Shown here one piece after another: positions 36,019 to 45,654 of a DNA stretch of 64,000 bases; position 1 is the stretch's first letter, and each line of letters starts with the position of its first letter. The DNA comes from Sulfobacillus thermotolerans. GTDB lineage: Bacteria; Bacillota; Sulfobacillia; Sulfobacillales; Sulfobacillaceae. Location: positions 2,790,001 through 2,854,000 of the forward strand of contig CP019454.1 of the NCBI GenBank assembly GCA_002951815.1, written 5' to 3'. The notes under the pieces are model-generated. The model saw only the letters and a program-made list of their open reading frames with translations. It searched no databases and was not told where the DNA came from. Made by a program: the position numbers and the translations under genes.

Positions 36019-37986
36019 ATGTCTTCTCTCCTTGCCCAGCTGTTTCCGCCCAGCACTACGCGCAACATGGAGCTGAGCGCCGATGTGCTTATCATCCTCA
36101 CCTCGGCCGCCATCATTTATTACCTCACCCGATGGCACCGGTGGAAGTATCTCTGGCGTGAATGGCTCACGACGGTGGATCATAAAAAAATCGGGATTAT
36201 GTATCTGATCGCAGCGGTCACCATGCTGTTTCGCGGTGGCGTTGATGCATTGCTGCTACGAGCCCAGTTAGCTGTGCCCAACAATCACTTTTTGGGGCCC
36301 TTGCACTATGACGAGATTTTTACGACACATGGTACGATCATGATTTTCTTCATGGCAATGCCCTTGATTTTTGCCATGTTCAATATCGCCATTCCCCTCA
36401 TGATTGGAGCGCGCGATGTCGCCTTTCCGCGCCTTAATGCTATCAGCTTTTGGCTTTTTGCCTTTGCAGGATTCTTGTTTAATATCTCCTTTGTTATCGG
36501 TGGCTCACCCAACGCTGGCTGGACGTCTTATCCTCCTTTAACCGAACTTGCGTTTAACCCAGGCGTCGGTCAAAATTACTACCTCATGGCGCTGATTGTC
36601 ACCGGTATTGGAACCACCGCCACTGGTATAAATTTTCTGGTCACGATCTTGCGTATGCGCGCCCCAGGCATGACATTGATGCGCATGCCCATGTTCGCTT
36701 GGACGACACTGGTAACCTCTGTCTTGATTCTTTTCGCCTTTCCGCCCTTGACGGTCGCTATGGTGCTCACCTTGTTTGACCGCTTGTTTGGCACCGCTTT
36801 CTTCACGATAGGCCGAGGCGGCATGCCCATGATGTATGTCAATTTGTTTTGGCTATTCGGTCACCCAGAAGTGTATATCCTGGTTTTACCTTCATTTGGC
36901 ATATTTTCAGAAGTTGTCGCCACGTTTTCTCGAAAAAAACTCTTCGGGTATTCCACCATGGTTTATTCCGTGTTGGCTATTACGTTTTTGAGTTACGGCA
37001 CATGGGTGCATCACTTCTTTACGATGGGTGCGGGAGCCGCGGTTAACGTGTTTTTCGGCCTCTCAACCATTCTCATTGCGATTCCCACAGGCATTAAGAT
37101 TTTTAACTGGATCTTCACTATGTGGAACGGTCGGATCAAAATGACCGTGGCTATGATGTGGGCATTGGCCTTTATTCCCACATTTGTCGTGGGAGGTGCG
37201 ACCGGGGTCATGTTAGGGGCAGTTCCTGCTGACTACCAGTTCCACAACAGTTATTTCCTCATTGCCCACTTCCACAATGTCATTATCGGGGGAACCGTCT
37301 TTGGCCTACTATCTGGCGTGTATTATTGGTGGCCAAAAATGACCGGACGCCTTCTCAATGAACGTCAGGGTAAATGGGCATTTTGGCTGTTCTTCTTAGG
37401 ATTTTGGGTCACGTTCATGCCCCAGTACGCGCTGGGATTTATGGGGATGACGCGGCGGATGTATACCTATTCCCATGGATTTGGATGGAGCAGTCTCAAT
37501 TTGATGTCGACGATCGGGGCCTTCGTGATGGGCGCAGGCTTCGTGGTGATGGTTTATAACTTTGTATGGAGTCAAATCCACGGGGAAATTGACGTGACTG
37601 GAGATCCGTGGGATGGACGTACGCTGGAGTGGTCAACTCCCTCACCGGCTCCCGAATACAACTTCGCACGTATCCCAGTTGTCACGGACCGCGATGCGTG
37701 GTGGGCGATTAAGCAAGACCACAAGAGCAACGTCATCCAAATTAAGCCACAAGAAATCCAGGATATTGAATTGCCAAAATCCTCAGCGATTCCTTTCTTA
37801 ATGGGCCTCAGCTTCTTCGTGTTCTCGGTAGGAATGGTTTTCTCGTGGTGGTGGATAGCGGTCGTTGGGTTCTTGGGATTTGTGGTGTGTATGTTGGTAG
37901 GAACCTTTGACTACGACGATCACAAGGAAGTCCCGCGCCAAGTCATTCAAAACACAGAATCTGCACTGGGGAGGTTGCAAGGATGA
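36019..37986 (+). CDS. qoxB: Heme-copper quinol oxidase subunit I
   Basis: A 655-residue catalytic subunit with about 14-15 spans, closest to CyoB/QoxB. Heme and CuB ligands are seen in THGTIMIFFMA, GHPEVYILVLP (His-Tyr crosslink pair), WVHHFFTMG (two CuB His) and IAHFHNVIIGG. The PEVY glutamate of the A-family D-channel is present, so proton pumping is expected. ATG 36019 has GAAAGGTGG 8 nt upstream; a GTG at 36007 is in frame. It overlaps subunit III by 4 bp. Confidence 0.96.
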   Translation: MSSLLAQLFPPSTTRNMELSADVLIILTSAAIIYYLTRWHRWKYLWREWLTTVDHKKIGIMYLIAAVTMLFRGGVDALLLRAQLAVPNNHFLGPLHYDEIFTTHGTIMIFFMAMPLIFAMFNIAIPLMIGARDVAFPRLNAISFWLFAFAGFLFNISFVIGGSPNAGWTSYPPLTELAFNPGVGQNYYLMALIVTGIGTTATGINFLVTILRMRAPGMTLMRMPMFAWTTLVTSVLILFAFPPLTVAMVLTLFDRLFGTAFFTIGRGGMPMMYVNLFWLFGHPEVYILVLPSFGIFSEVVATFSRKKLFGYSTMVYSVLAITFLSYGTWVHHFFTMGAGAAVNVFFGLSTILIAIPTGIKIFNWIFTMWNGRIKMTVAMMWALAFIPTFVVGGATGVMLGAVPADYQFHNSYFLIAHFHNVIIGGTVFGLLSGVYYWWPKMTGRLLNERQGKWAFWLFFLGFWVTFMPQYALGFMGMTRRMYTYSHGFGWSSLNLMSTIGAFVMGAGFVVMVYNFVWSQIHGEIDVTGDPWDGRTLEWSTPSPAPEYNFARIPVVTDRDAWWAIKQDHKSNVIQIKPQEIQDIELPKSSAIPFLMGLSFFVFSVGMVFSWWWIAVVGFLGFVVCMLVGTFDYDDHKEVPRQVIQNTESALGRLQG

Positions 37987-38603
37987 ATTTACCCGTTGAG
38001 CCCAACGCCACTCAGACCAAACTACCCTTGGAGTTTACCGACAACCATGAAAGTCTCAAAATTCTAGGATTCTGGTCCTTTTTGGCCACCGACCTCTTGC
38101 TCTTCGCCAGCTTATTTGCGGTCTATGCCGTCTACCAAAGCCGCATTGGCATGGCGGGGCCCTCACCTGATCAATTATTTAAACTGGGCCCCGCGGTCGT
38201 GGAAACCTTATTACTGCTGACAAGCAGCTTTACGTGTGGACTCGCCGTCTATGAAATGCGGCACGGTCACAAAACAGGCACCATTGCTTGGCTCATTGTC
38301 ACGATTTTGCTGGGCATCGGATTTGTGACCACCGAAATTCGCGAGTTCGTGTCCTATATTGCCCTCGGTGATTCGTGGCATCACAGCGCGTTTTTATCGG
38401 CTTTCTTCACCTTAGTCGGCACCCACGGCGCCCACGTGTCCTTTGGCATCTTGTGGGCCATTACCCTTATTATCCAACTGGCAGGACGTGGTCTGACCAC
38501 GATTACAACACGCAAAATGTATATGTTCGCACTCTACTGGCACTTTCTTGACATCATCTGGGTCTTCATTTTCACCGTTGTGTATTTAAACGGCAAAATT
38601 TAG
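37983..38603 (+). CDS. qoxC: Quinol oxidase subunit III
   Basis: A 206-residue protein with five membrane spans. Conserved stretches are LGFWSFLATDLLLFASLFAVY, SSFTCGLAVYEMR, AFFTLVGTHGAHVSFGILW and MFALYWHFLDIIWVFIFTVVYL, which match CyoC/QoxC. It stabilises subunit I. The start codon overlaps the qoxB stop (ATGA). Confidence 0.95.
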   Translation: MNLPVEPNATQTKLPLEFTDNHESLKILGFWSFLATDLLLFASLFAVYAVYQSRIGMAGPSPDQLFKLGPAVVETLLLLTSSFTCGLAVYEMRHGHKTGTIAWLIVTILLGIGFVTTEIREFVSYIALGDSWHHSAFLSAFFTLVGTHGAHVSFGILWAITLIIQLAGRGLTTITTRKMYMFALYWHFLDIIWVFIFTVVYLNGKI

Positions 38604-38629
38604 TCGAGCGGAAAGGAGGATTTTCCACC

Positions 38630-39031
38630 ATGTTCAATCGTGGATCACAACGTGGACGCCGCGTCATTGCGATCTCGCCCAATGGCCCTACCGGAAATGG
38701 CGATGAAGTCGAAGCGCGTTTTCTAGCCCCGCATTTTGAATCGGAAGGGTTTCCTTGGCTGCAGATCTTCGGCTATATAGGCTCTCTTCTTCTGACTATC
38801 GCTGCGCTCTTGGCCGTTGTTCAACACATTTTGTCGCCCATTGGCCTACTTACGGTGATTCTCATCTTAGCCGTAGCACAGGCGGCGTTGCAGTTGGGAA
38901 TCTTTATGCACTTACGCGAAAGCCGCGGGTCAACGTGGCACATTATCACCCTAGGGCTTGGCATCGTGATTGCCCTTGGATTAGTTGGCATGTCGATGTG
39001 GATTATGACGTTTAAATCAGGGGTTTCGTAA
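38630..39031 (+). CDS. qoxD: Quinol oxidase subunit IV
   Basis: A 133-residue protein: a 40-residue hydrophilic N-terminus followed by three membrane spans (IFGYIGSLLLTIAALLAVV, IGLLTVILILAVAQAALQLG and TLGLGIVIALGLVGMSMWIM). The LQLGIFMHL signature is typical of CyoD/QoxD. GGAAAGGAGG precedes the ATG. It is the last core subunit of the operon. Confidence 0.92.
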   Translation: MFNRGSQRGRRVIAISPNGPTGNGDEVEARFLAPHFESEGFPWLQIFGYIGSLLLTIAALLAVVQHILSPIGLLTVILILAVAQAALQLGIFMHLRESRGSTWHIITLGLGIVIALGLVGMSMWIMTFKSGVS

Positions 39032-39078
39032 GAGCCTAAGCACCCAGAAATATATCGCGCTGAAAGGACACAGACGCC

Positions 39079-39492
39079 ATGTCGATCTCTTGTGGATTGG
39101 AACAACTTGCCGCCCACCAAGCCATTCACACCTCTGTGACTGCCGACCTTGATGCGGCCATGCGTCTATTGCATGTATCGATGCGCTCAGGTTCCCACAA
39201 CGAAGCCTACGAACTCGCTGGGGTGATTGTGACCATCTGGACAGAGCGAGAATTATGGCACGTTCACACCGAAGAGGCGGCACTATACCGCCATATTCCG
39301 GCGATGGCTCCTCTCCAGCGCGATCACGATTTAATGGAGCAGTGGGTCTGTGAAGCGCGTAGTGCACTCGAACGCGAAGGACAGGTCTCAGCCTTTGTGC
39401 TTAGCCGATTAGAGGCCTTAGCAGCTTTGCTCCATACCCATAACCAAGAGGAACTGCGCCAACTTCGCCTCTCATTGCACGATCCGCTTTAA
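39079..39492 (+). CDS. Hemerythrin-like (HHE) protein
   Basis: A 137-residue helical protein with hemerythrin-type spacing of metal ligands: HVHTEEAALY (HxxxE), QRDHDLMEQW and HTHNQEEL (HxxxE). It could bind a non-heme diiron centre and oxygen or NO. It follows the oxidase operon by 47 bp and shares its terminator, so it is probably co-expressed and might protect or supply oxygen to the oxidase (inference). The match is by motif spacing only. Confidence 0.68.
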   Translation: MSISCGLEQLAAHQAIHTSVTADLDAAMRLLHVSMRSGSHNEAYELAGVIVTIWTERELWHVHTEEAALYRHIPAMAPLQRDHDLMEQWVCEARSALEREGQVSAFVLSRLEALAALLHTHNQEELRQLRLSLHDPL

Positions 39493-39511
39493 ACTGGTTT
39501 GGGACAGATAT

Positions 39512-39552
39512 CAGGGCTCCCAGAGACCCGAATCGGGTCTCTGGGAGCCCTG
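39512..39552 (+). terminator. Terminator of the quinol oxidase operon
   Basis: A perfect 18-bp stem (39512-39529 with 39535-39552) and a 5-nt loop, 20 bp after the hemerythrin-like stop. Confidence 0.85.
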
Positions 39553-39660
39553 TTGCTAACAAAGCGACAGGTCAAGAGGATCTAACCGCAGACTTCGCCA
39601 AAACAACGCCTTTTCTTAGGATTACAATAGAAGAAAAAACGACAGGAGGCGCTTGCGACG

Positions 39661-40377
39661 TTGCGTGAAGACTCCCCAAAGACAGCCCAACCTCTGGTTT
39701 GTCCACAGTGCCAGCATGCCATACGTAAGGATGACCGTTTTTGTCAGCACTGTGGAACCGCCCTTTTCCCCCAAGGGCCAACCAGGACTCAGCCGCGCTC
39801 CCTCAAGGTGGTTTTATGGGTCGCTTCAGCCCTCACCGCCGGGCTCTTAATCCTTGGCGTCGTCATCGTTCATAGCCTTCTCACGACGCGACTAGCCACC
39901 AGTCCGCTCCCCTTCCCTAAGCCCCATCCGCAGATCGCTGTGAAGAACAAACCGACGACGATTCCTGCAGCCCACTTACAAACGACGTCGGCTCCGACAC
40001 CTCAAGCCAAGGCGCCGAGCTCAGTGTCAACGACATGGAAATCCGTCTTTGTGAATTTTAACGGGGCCACCATTTCGCTCACCCTGCCGTCGCAAGTGAA
40101 GCCAATAGCTCCCCAAGCTTCAGGCCAGTGGGCATGGACCACGTCTCCCGCCACGACCCAAATTGTGCTTGACATTACCGCGGCGAAGTCCCCTCAAGCT
40201 ACGCAACCTTTAGGCCCCGAAGCCTTTGGTTCCCCCATTACCCGCACTACTCAGAGCGCCTCTCAAATTTTAGATGTAGCGTGGGCGGGGCACGGATATG
40301 TTGCCTTATCCATGACGGTGCCCCTTGACGATACAGCCTGGCTGGGCACGATTGCCCAAAGCCTTCGTATTACTTAA
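39661..40377 (+). CDS. Zinc-ribbon membrane-anchored protein
   Basis: A 238-residue protein. An N-terminal zinc ribbon (VCPQCQHAIRKDDRFCQHCG) is followed by one membrane span (about 46-70), a Pro/Thr/Ala-rich linker and an external domain of about 110 residues with TISLTLPSQVKPI. The layout (cytoplasmic ribbon, span, external domain) is common in Gram-positive envelope proteins of unknown role. It starts at TTG 39661 with AGGAGG 11 nt upstream. It ends 4 bp into the convergent aminopeptidase gene. Confidence 0.75.
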   Translation: MREDSPKTAQPLVCPQCQHAIRKDDRFCQHCGTALFPQGPTRTQPRSLKVVLWVASALTAGLLILGVVIVHSLLTTRLATSPLPFPKPHPQIAVKNKPTTIPAAHLQTTSAPTPQAKAPSSVSTTWKSVFVNFNGATISLTLPSQVKPIAPQASGQWAWTTSPATTQIVLDITAAKSPQATQPLGPEAFGSPITRTTQSASQILDVAWAGHGYVALSMTVPLDDTAWLGTIAQSLRIT

Positions 40378-42923
40378 CCCCGGACCCACTCGCTGAGGTG
40401 GCCGTGAATGCGTCGGGCCAGCGCCTGATGAATGCCTTGGAATTCCAAGGTTTGCGTGATTTGGCGGGCCGCCTCGGGAATCGGATGACTTTGCAGCCAG
40501 GCTGCCGTACGCGACGCCAGGCGCTCTTCAACAATCGCGGCCACTGGCGTCACCAGCGGCTGCAGCATAAACGGGGGATATTTGGCCAATAAAGCATCCC
40601 AATGCTCCTCAACGAGATCCCAGACCAACGCCCGCACATGTCGATTGCGCAGAGCCCGGCCTATCGCATAAGACCCATCTTGCACGCGTACTTCGGAGGA
40701 AAGGCATAAGTCAAAGGTCCGCTGTGCCAGGAGAGGATCCGGAAAATCTGCTAAGGCATACAAATAGCGGACGGCATCTTGTGGCGTTGCCGCGTCTTTG
40801 AATTGCTGATACATGACCTCCCATTGCTCCTCATCTCCCGTATCGGCCACGACCATAACCACCGCGTTGAGCAAATCAGGCGCAATGCTCATACTCTTCT
40901 CGAGGTATGAGATAAAGCGTTGACGGGCTTTTGCACGAACCGCTTCATCAGCCCCCAGCGTTCCCAAAAGACGGATAACGACCGCCCGCAGTCGGGATTG
41001 GCTGACGTCTTCATCGGGCGCTCCCTCCCACTTCACCTCCGCCAGCACGGGATGCGCTATGTGCCTTACGAACTCTTGTAACGCCTGTTGTCCGGACTCA
41101 TCCGCCATGCTAAACAGTAGGCCAATATGGTCCGCGACGAGATTCCACACATTCGGATCCCGCTCGTCTTTCATCGTACGCCACAACTGAATGGCTTGTG
41201 TCACAGGGATTTCATCAGCCAGCACGCCGGCCCACACATCGTCTACAATGCTCAGGCGCTCGAGTGGTGTCAAGCTCCCAAAGGCTTGGGTGAGACGTTG
41301 CCACAGCGCGGCATCGTAAGCCACCCGGTAGAATCCCCATCCCCCTTGATTCACCAATACCCACGCAGTGTTATCAGGTAGCGTCATGGTCAAGGGATCA
41401 GGGCCCAACAACACATTGCGCGTATCATGCGTCCCGTCTTGTTGGTGGATGCCTAGGACGACGGGTACTTGCCAGGTACCACTGCCTGCCCCTTGATAAC
41501 GAAATGGCTTTTGAGATAAGGTCAATACCCTGTCCTGTGAGAACACGGCTTGCACTAACGGATAGCCAGGTTGGAAGACCCACGAGTCCATGACATCACG
41601 AATAGGTTGTCCCGAAACCTCCCCCAAAGCTTGCCACAAGTCTCCCGTCTCCGTATTACCAAAACGGTGTTGGTTCAAATAGGTAGTGACACCCTGACGG
41701 AACATCTCAGGCCCTAAATATTGCTCCATCATGCGTAAAACGGATCCACCCTTTTCATAAGTCAACACATCAAACATCGCCCAGGCCTCGCTAGGGGGAC
41801 CCACAGGATATTCAATGGGCCGCGTAGAGGCCAGGCCATCCACCGCAAACGCATGTGCGCGTCCCAGTCCAAAATGCGTCCAAATATTCCACTCTGGGTG
41901 CAAAGCATCGGTCGCCAACATTTGCATAAATGTCGCAAAGGCCTCGTTCAGCCATAGCCCATTCCACCAGCGCATGGTCACCATATCCCCAAACCACATA
42001 TGCGCCGTTTCATGAGCAATCGTACTGACGACTTGCATCTTTTCCATGGCCGATGCCTGATTTTCATCCAGCAGCAACGCCTCTTCCCGATACGTCACGC
42101 ACCCTAAGTTTTCCATCGCGCCGGCCGCAAAATCCGGAATGGCGACGTGGTCCAGTTTATCTGCCGGATAGGGGATATTAAAGTAGCTTTCAAAAAATGC
42201 CAAGGCATCCACGGCTGCTTGATGAGCATAACGTGTGAGATGCATAAATTCTGGGCGTGCGGCAATCCGCACCGGCACATCACGCACGGTGCGAGGAACG
42301 GTGAGCTCTAAAGGCCCCACGACAAGCGCCACAAGGTACGTGGACATGGGCATGGTTTCCGCAAAGCTCACGCGCTTCATTCCTGGTGCATCAGGCACGC
42401 TCGACGTCTCATGCGCGTTGGACAAAACCGTTAGAGGCTCAGGCACTACCATTGTAATGGCGAATGTGGCCTTAAAATCGGGTTCATCCCAGCAGGGGAA
42501 AATGCGGCGGGCATCGGTTGACTCACATTGGGTCGAGGCAATAATCTCGTCACCATTTGTACCCTTAACGGTCGTGCGATAAAAGCCGCGCAAATCATTA
42601 CCGAGTACTCCGCGAAACTCAAGCGATAACGTCCAAGTCCCAGACGCCAATGGCGCGCTTACGCGCAAAACCGCCTGCTCTTCTTCTTTTTTGTACGCCA
42701 CAGAAGCGGGCCATGATTTTCCTGGTTCTTCAGCATGCACCACAACATTCTCAAGTGTTAAGTTCACAGCATTTAATACAATATCTTGCGTGGGCGTTAA
42801 GACCTCAATAGCAATTTCGGCCCTTCCCCAAAACACGCCTTGTGATAAATTGGGGTGAAATTCTAATTGATATCGGTGTGGCACCACAGTGCGCGGTAGT
42901 CGGTAGGGAAGTTGTTCGGCCAC
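40374..42923 (-). CDS. M1-family aminopeptidase (PepN/tricorn-factor type)
   Basis: An 849-residue zinc aminopeptidase that removes N-terminal residues from peptides. The exopeptidase motif GAMEN is at 268-272, the zinc site HETAH at 304-308 and the third ligand Glu at 327 (LNEAF). The N-terminal beta domain and the helical ERAP1-like C-terminal domain complete the usual M1 layout. No signal peptide, so it acts in the cytoplasm. Length matches tricorn-interacting factors F2/F3. Confidence 0.95.
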   Translation of the reverse strand: MAEQLPYRLPRTVVPHRYQLEFHPNLSQGVFWGRAEIAIEVLTPTQDIVLNAVNLTLENVVVHAEEPGKSWPASVAYKKEEEQAVLRVSAPLASGTWTLSLEFRGVLGNDLRGFYRTTVKGTNGDEIIASTQCESTDARRIFPCWDEPDFKATFAITMVVPEPLTVLSNAHETSSVPDAPGMKRVSFAETMPMSTYLVALVVGPLELTVPRTVRDVPVRIAARPEFMHLTRYAHQAAVDALAFFESYFNIPYPADKLDHVAIPDFAAGAMENLGCVTYREEALLLDENQASAMEKMQVVSTIAHETAHMWFGDMVTMRWWNGLWLNEAFATFMQMLATDALHPEWNIWTHFGLGRAHAFAVDGLASTRPIEYPVGPPSEAWAMFDVLTYEKGGSVLRMMEQYLGPEMFRQGVTTYLNQHRFGNTETGDLWQALGEVSGQPIRDVMDSWVFQPGYPLVQAVFSQDRVLTLSQKPFRYQGAGSGTWQVPVVLGIHQQDGTHDTRNVLLGPDPLTMTLPDNTAWVLVNQGGWGFYRVAYDAALWQRLTQAFGSLTPLERLSIVDDVWAGVLADEIPVTQAIQLWRTMKDERDPNVWNLVADHIGLLFSMADESGQQALQEFVRHIAHPVLAEVKWEGAPDEDVSQSRLRAVVIRLLGTLGADEAVRAKARQRFISYLEKSMSIAPDLLNAVVMVVADTGDEEQWEVMYQQFKDAATPQDAVRYLYALADFPDPLLAQRTFDLCLSSEVRVQDGSYAIGRALRNRHVRALVWDLVEEHWDALLAKYPPFMLQPLVTPVAAIVEERLASRTAAWLQSHPIPEAARQITQTLEFQGIHQALARRIHGHLSEWVRG

Positions 42924-43074
42924 GCGTCATACCTCCTCACAAATAGGTGTTGCTCGTAGAACCACAACACCGCCTTCTTACTATGGATATTGTGTCCTAT
43001 GCCTATTCGTGGTTGCGCTACCAAATTCCTGCCATTTCAAAAAAGTTGTCCTGGGGAAGTGTTTAATGGAAAAA

Positions 43075-43095
43075 ACCGCCGTAATCGCCGGCGGT
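43075..43095 (-). terminator. Intrinsic terminator after the efflux gene
   Basis: A 7-bp stem ACCGCCG/CGGCGGT with a 7-nt loop, followed on the minus strand by a T-run (complement of 43070-43075). Confidence 0.75.
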
Positions 43096-43123
43096 GTCCT
43101 ATGCATTTCACCTTATTTATTGA

Positions 43124-44623
43124 TTACCATTCTAAAGGCATGCTTTCTTGCGACTGTCCCGAGGCTGGTCGACTGTTCCCTGCCACTCGAAAAATGGATA
43201 GCACCGCGGCTAAGGCAGACAGCCCCACTAAAACCAACAGCGCCACGCGGGTTGAAGGAATCCATGGCGCTTTGGGACCTCCTGGCTGCTCAATGCCCCC
43301 ATGCGCCGTTAACAAGATGGCCAGCACCGTACCGGAAACAGCCGTCCCCAAGGCCATCCCAAGTGAGCGGGCCATATTGAGAATGCCTCCCCCAACGCCT
43401 AACCGAGAACTCGGCAAGCTCCCCATGACCGATGAATTATTAGGAGGTGTAAACATCCCCAATCCCACCCCCACCATGACCAACTCCATAACAATGAGGA
43501 TAACCTGAGCATGAAGACTAATGGTCCACGCGAGCATCAACGTCGCCAAACCGGTTAAGGCCATCCCTCCCGTAGTTAACAACCGCGGGCCATAGCGGTC
43601 GGCTAACGCGCCCGACTTAGGCGCAGCTACGGTCATCCCCAAAGGCACTGCAGTAAGAATCAACCCCGTAACGGCCGAATGATAGTTCAAGACGCGTTCA
43701 AAATAAAATGGCATGAGAAACAACACCCCAAACATCGCCAAATACGACAACAATCCCGTGAAGTTGCCCAAACTAAAAATGGCAATTTTGAACAACCGCA
43801 TATCCACAAGCGGCGCGCGAAACGACAGCTCTCGTACAATAAACCCTGTAAGGAACAGTGCTGCTGCGACAAACATGCCAATAACGGCAGGTGATGTCCA
43901 GCCCCAGCTCTGTCCTTCGGTCAGGGCCATCATGAGTAACACCAGAAACGGTGTCATGAGCAAGGTCCCCCACCAATCAAATGTCGCGTGGTGTCCTTGT
44001 AGCTTGTCTTTTGGCAAGATCATAGCCGCCATAAGCGTCCCAATCAGCCCCACCGGTACATTGACATAGAAAATGGCTCGCCATCCAAAGAGGCCAATCA
44101 ATGCTCCTCCAATCGCCGGACCAAGAGACAGCCCAATGGCTTGGGCCGATCCTTGAAACCCAATAGCCCGGCCGCGAACGGATGCTGGCACCGCGGCGGT
44201 GATAATAGCCACGGAATTGGCTTGCAACATGGCGGCACCCGCTGCTTGAAAAATTCTCGAAATAATTAACATCGGCAAATTGACAGCCGCCCCGCACGCC
44301 GCCGATCCCACAATAAAGACCAAAAATCCAAAAGTATAAAGGGGTCTTCTGCCCAAAATGTCGGCTAACCGGCCAAATAGCGTGAGCAACGTGGCCAAGG
44401 TTAAGAGGTAGGCTATCAATACCCAACTCACCAACGACGCACTCGAATGGAAATAGGTGCTTAAATCCGGTAATGCCACATTGACAATGCTGGCATCTAG
44501 CGCTGCCATAAAGGCCCCAATGCACACGGTGGCCACAACGAGCCAGATATAGTTCTCTCGTGTACTAAATCGCTCAAGCGGCAACGAGTGCCATAACTGT
44601 CGAAGTCCCGCGGCTCTTGCCAC
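43124..44623 (-). CDS. DHA2-type MFS multidrug efflux transporter
   Basis: A 499-residue, 14-span proton-driven exporter. FMAALDASIVNVALPDL (motif D1), LFGRLADILGRRPLY (motif A) and QGSAQAIGLSLGPAIGG (motif C) are the marks of the EmrB/QacA group. GTG 44621-44623 is chosen because GGAGGAG lies 8 nt upstream; an in-frame GTG nine codons earlier has none. It follows soeC in the same direction with a 44-bp gap, so it might share its transcript. It differs sharply in base composition from soeABC. Confidence 0.9.
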   Translation of the reverse strand: MARAAGLRQLWHSLPLERFSTRENYIWLVVATVCIGAFMAALDASIVNVALPDLSTYFHSSASLVSWVLIAYLLTLATLLTLFGRLADILGRRPLYTFGFLVFIVGSAACGAAVNLPMLIISRIFQAAGAAMLQANSVAIITAAVPASVRGRAIGFQGSAQAIGLSLGPAIGGALIGLFGWRAIFYVNVPVGLIGTLMAAMILPKDKLQGHHATFDWWGTLLMTPFLVLLMMALTEGQSWGWTSPAVIGMFVAAALFLTGFIVRELSFRAPLVDMRLFKIAIFSLGNFTGLLSYLAMFGVLFLMPFYFERVLNYHSAVTGLILTAVPLGMTVAAPKSGALADRYGPRLLTTGGMALTGLATLMLAWTISLHAQVILIVMELVMVGVGLGMFTPPNNSSVMGSLPSSRLGVGGGILNMARSLGMALGTAVSGTVLAILLTAHGGIEQPGGPKAPWIPSTRVALLVLVGLSALAAVLSIFRVAGNSRPASGQSQESMPLEW

Positions 44624-44667
44624 AGCCTCATCTCCTCCAGATAGTTTCACAGGCCAGGCCGTCCTCT

Positions 44668-45654
44668 TTATACACTGTCTTCCCGGCGTCGTCCGTAAGG
44701 CCGCCCCGGCTCACGGCGGACGGGCGACGGCGTTTTGGGTTGATCGGCAAACCACACCCGCGAGCTATGTGTCGCATCCGCAAAGAACATCCAGCGGCTG
44801 AGCGCTACCCCCAGCCACGCGCTCCCTGCGCCCCACACCAGGCCTGTGGTTCCCTGCGCTGCCGCCAGACACGGCCCCACCACGGCCAAGACCAAGACAG
44901 CGGCATAGCCACTGGTGCGAACCGCGGCCGGCAGAACCGGCCAGATTTGTGTCTGCGTGCGGTACGGCGGCCGACTTCCGCCCGCGTCTTGCAACCGGTA
45001 GGGCCGCCCCGCGAGCCCCGTCCCCGTCGCCGCCAGCACCCCGGCGGCCGCCACGCGAAACGCCCGAATTTGCAAACTCACGAGCGCGCCAAAGACCAGC
45101 GCGAACGCCGCGTCCAGCCCTGGCAAGCCTCCCAAACCCGGTCCCCCAAGAAGGGCGCCCACCGCCCCAGCTCCGGCCCCGCCACTCAGCAGCGCGGCCG
45201 CAAAGAACACCACCACCGTGAGCGGCGAATGCCAACTCCGCATCGCCGGAATCGTCGCATATAGCATGGCGGTGATATACACCGCCACCGCGCCGAGCCC
45301 CGCCGCGAGCAGCGTCGCGGCTTCCCACAGGCCGCTCGCCTGCGGCCACAGCACACGCAGGGCGACCGCGACCGACAACACGGCCATGTATCCTCCCGTG
45401 CTCAAGGCCTCGCGACTCAGCCAGGAACTGCGTAACCGGCGTAAGACATAGCGGGCCGCCGCCAACCGGTGCATGTGAAACACCGACGCGCTGCCCCCGA
45501 GGGCCCCCGTGCCCCACGCGAGCCACTCCCATGCCTGTACCGTGCCCGTCGACACCGGCCACCCGCCCACCAGCGCCGCGGCCACGACCGCCATCACGCC
45601 CCAGGAGACGCCTTGCAATAACGTTAATGCCAATAATGGCCACGTCGGACGCAT
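44668..45654 (-). CDS. soeC: DmsC/SoeC-like membrane anchor of a molybdoenzyme
   Basis: A 328-residue protein with about 8 membrane spans. ASVFHMHRLAAARYVLRRLR followed by SSWLSREAL is the signature of the DmsC anchor family, which binds quinone and links the B subunit to the membrane. The start overlaps the soeB stop (TAATG) and GGGAGG lies 7 nt upstream. Very GC-rich. With the A and B subunits both lacking export signals, the catalytic part should face the cytoplasm, as in SoeABC. Confidence 0.87.
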   Translation of the reverse strand: MRPTWPLLALTLLQGVSWGVMAVVAAALVGGWPVSTGTVQAWEWLAWGTGALGGSASVFHMHRLAAARYVLRRLRSSWLSREALSTGGYMAVLSVAVALRVLWPQASGLWEAATLLAAGLGAVAVYITAMLYATIPAMRSWHSPLTVVVFFAAALLSGGAGAGAVGALLGGPGLGGLPGLDAAFALVFGALVSLQIRAFRVAAAGVLAATGTGLAGRPYRLQDAGGSRPPYRTQTQIWPVLPAAVRTSGYAAVLVLAVVGPCLAAAQGTTGLVWGAGSAWLGVALSRWMFFADATHSSRVWFADQPKTPSPVRREPGRPYGRRREDSV

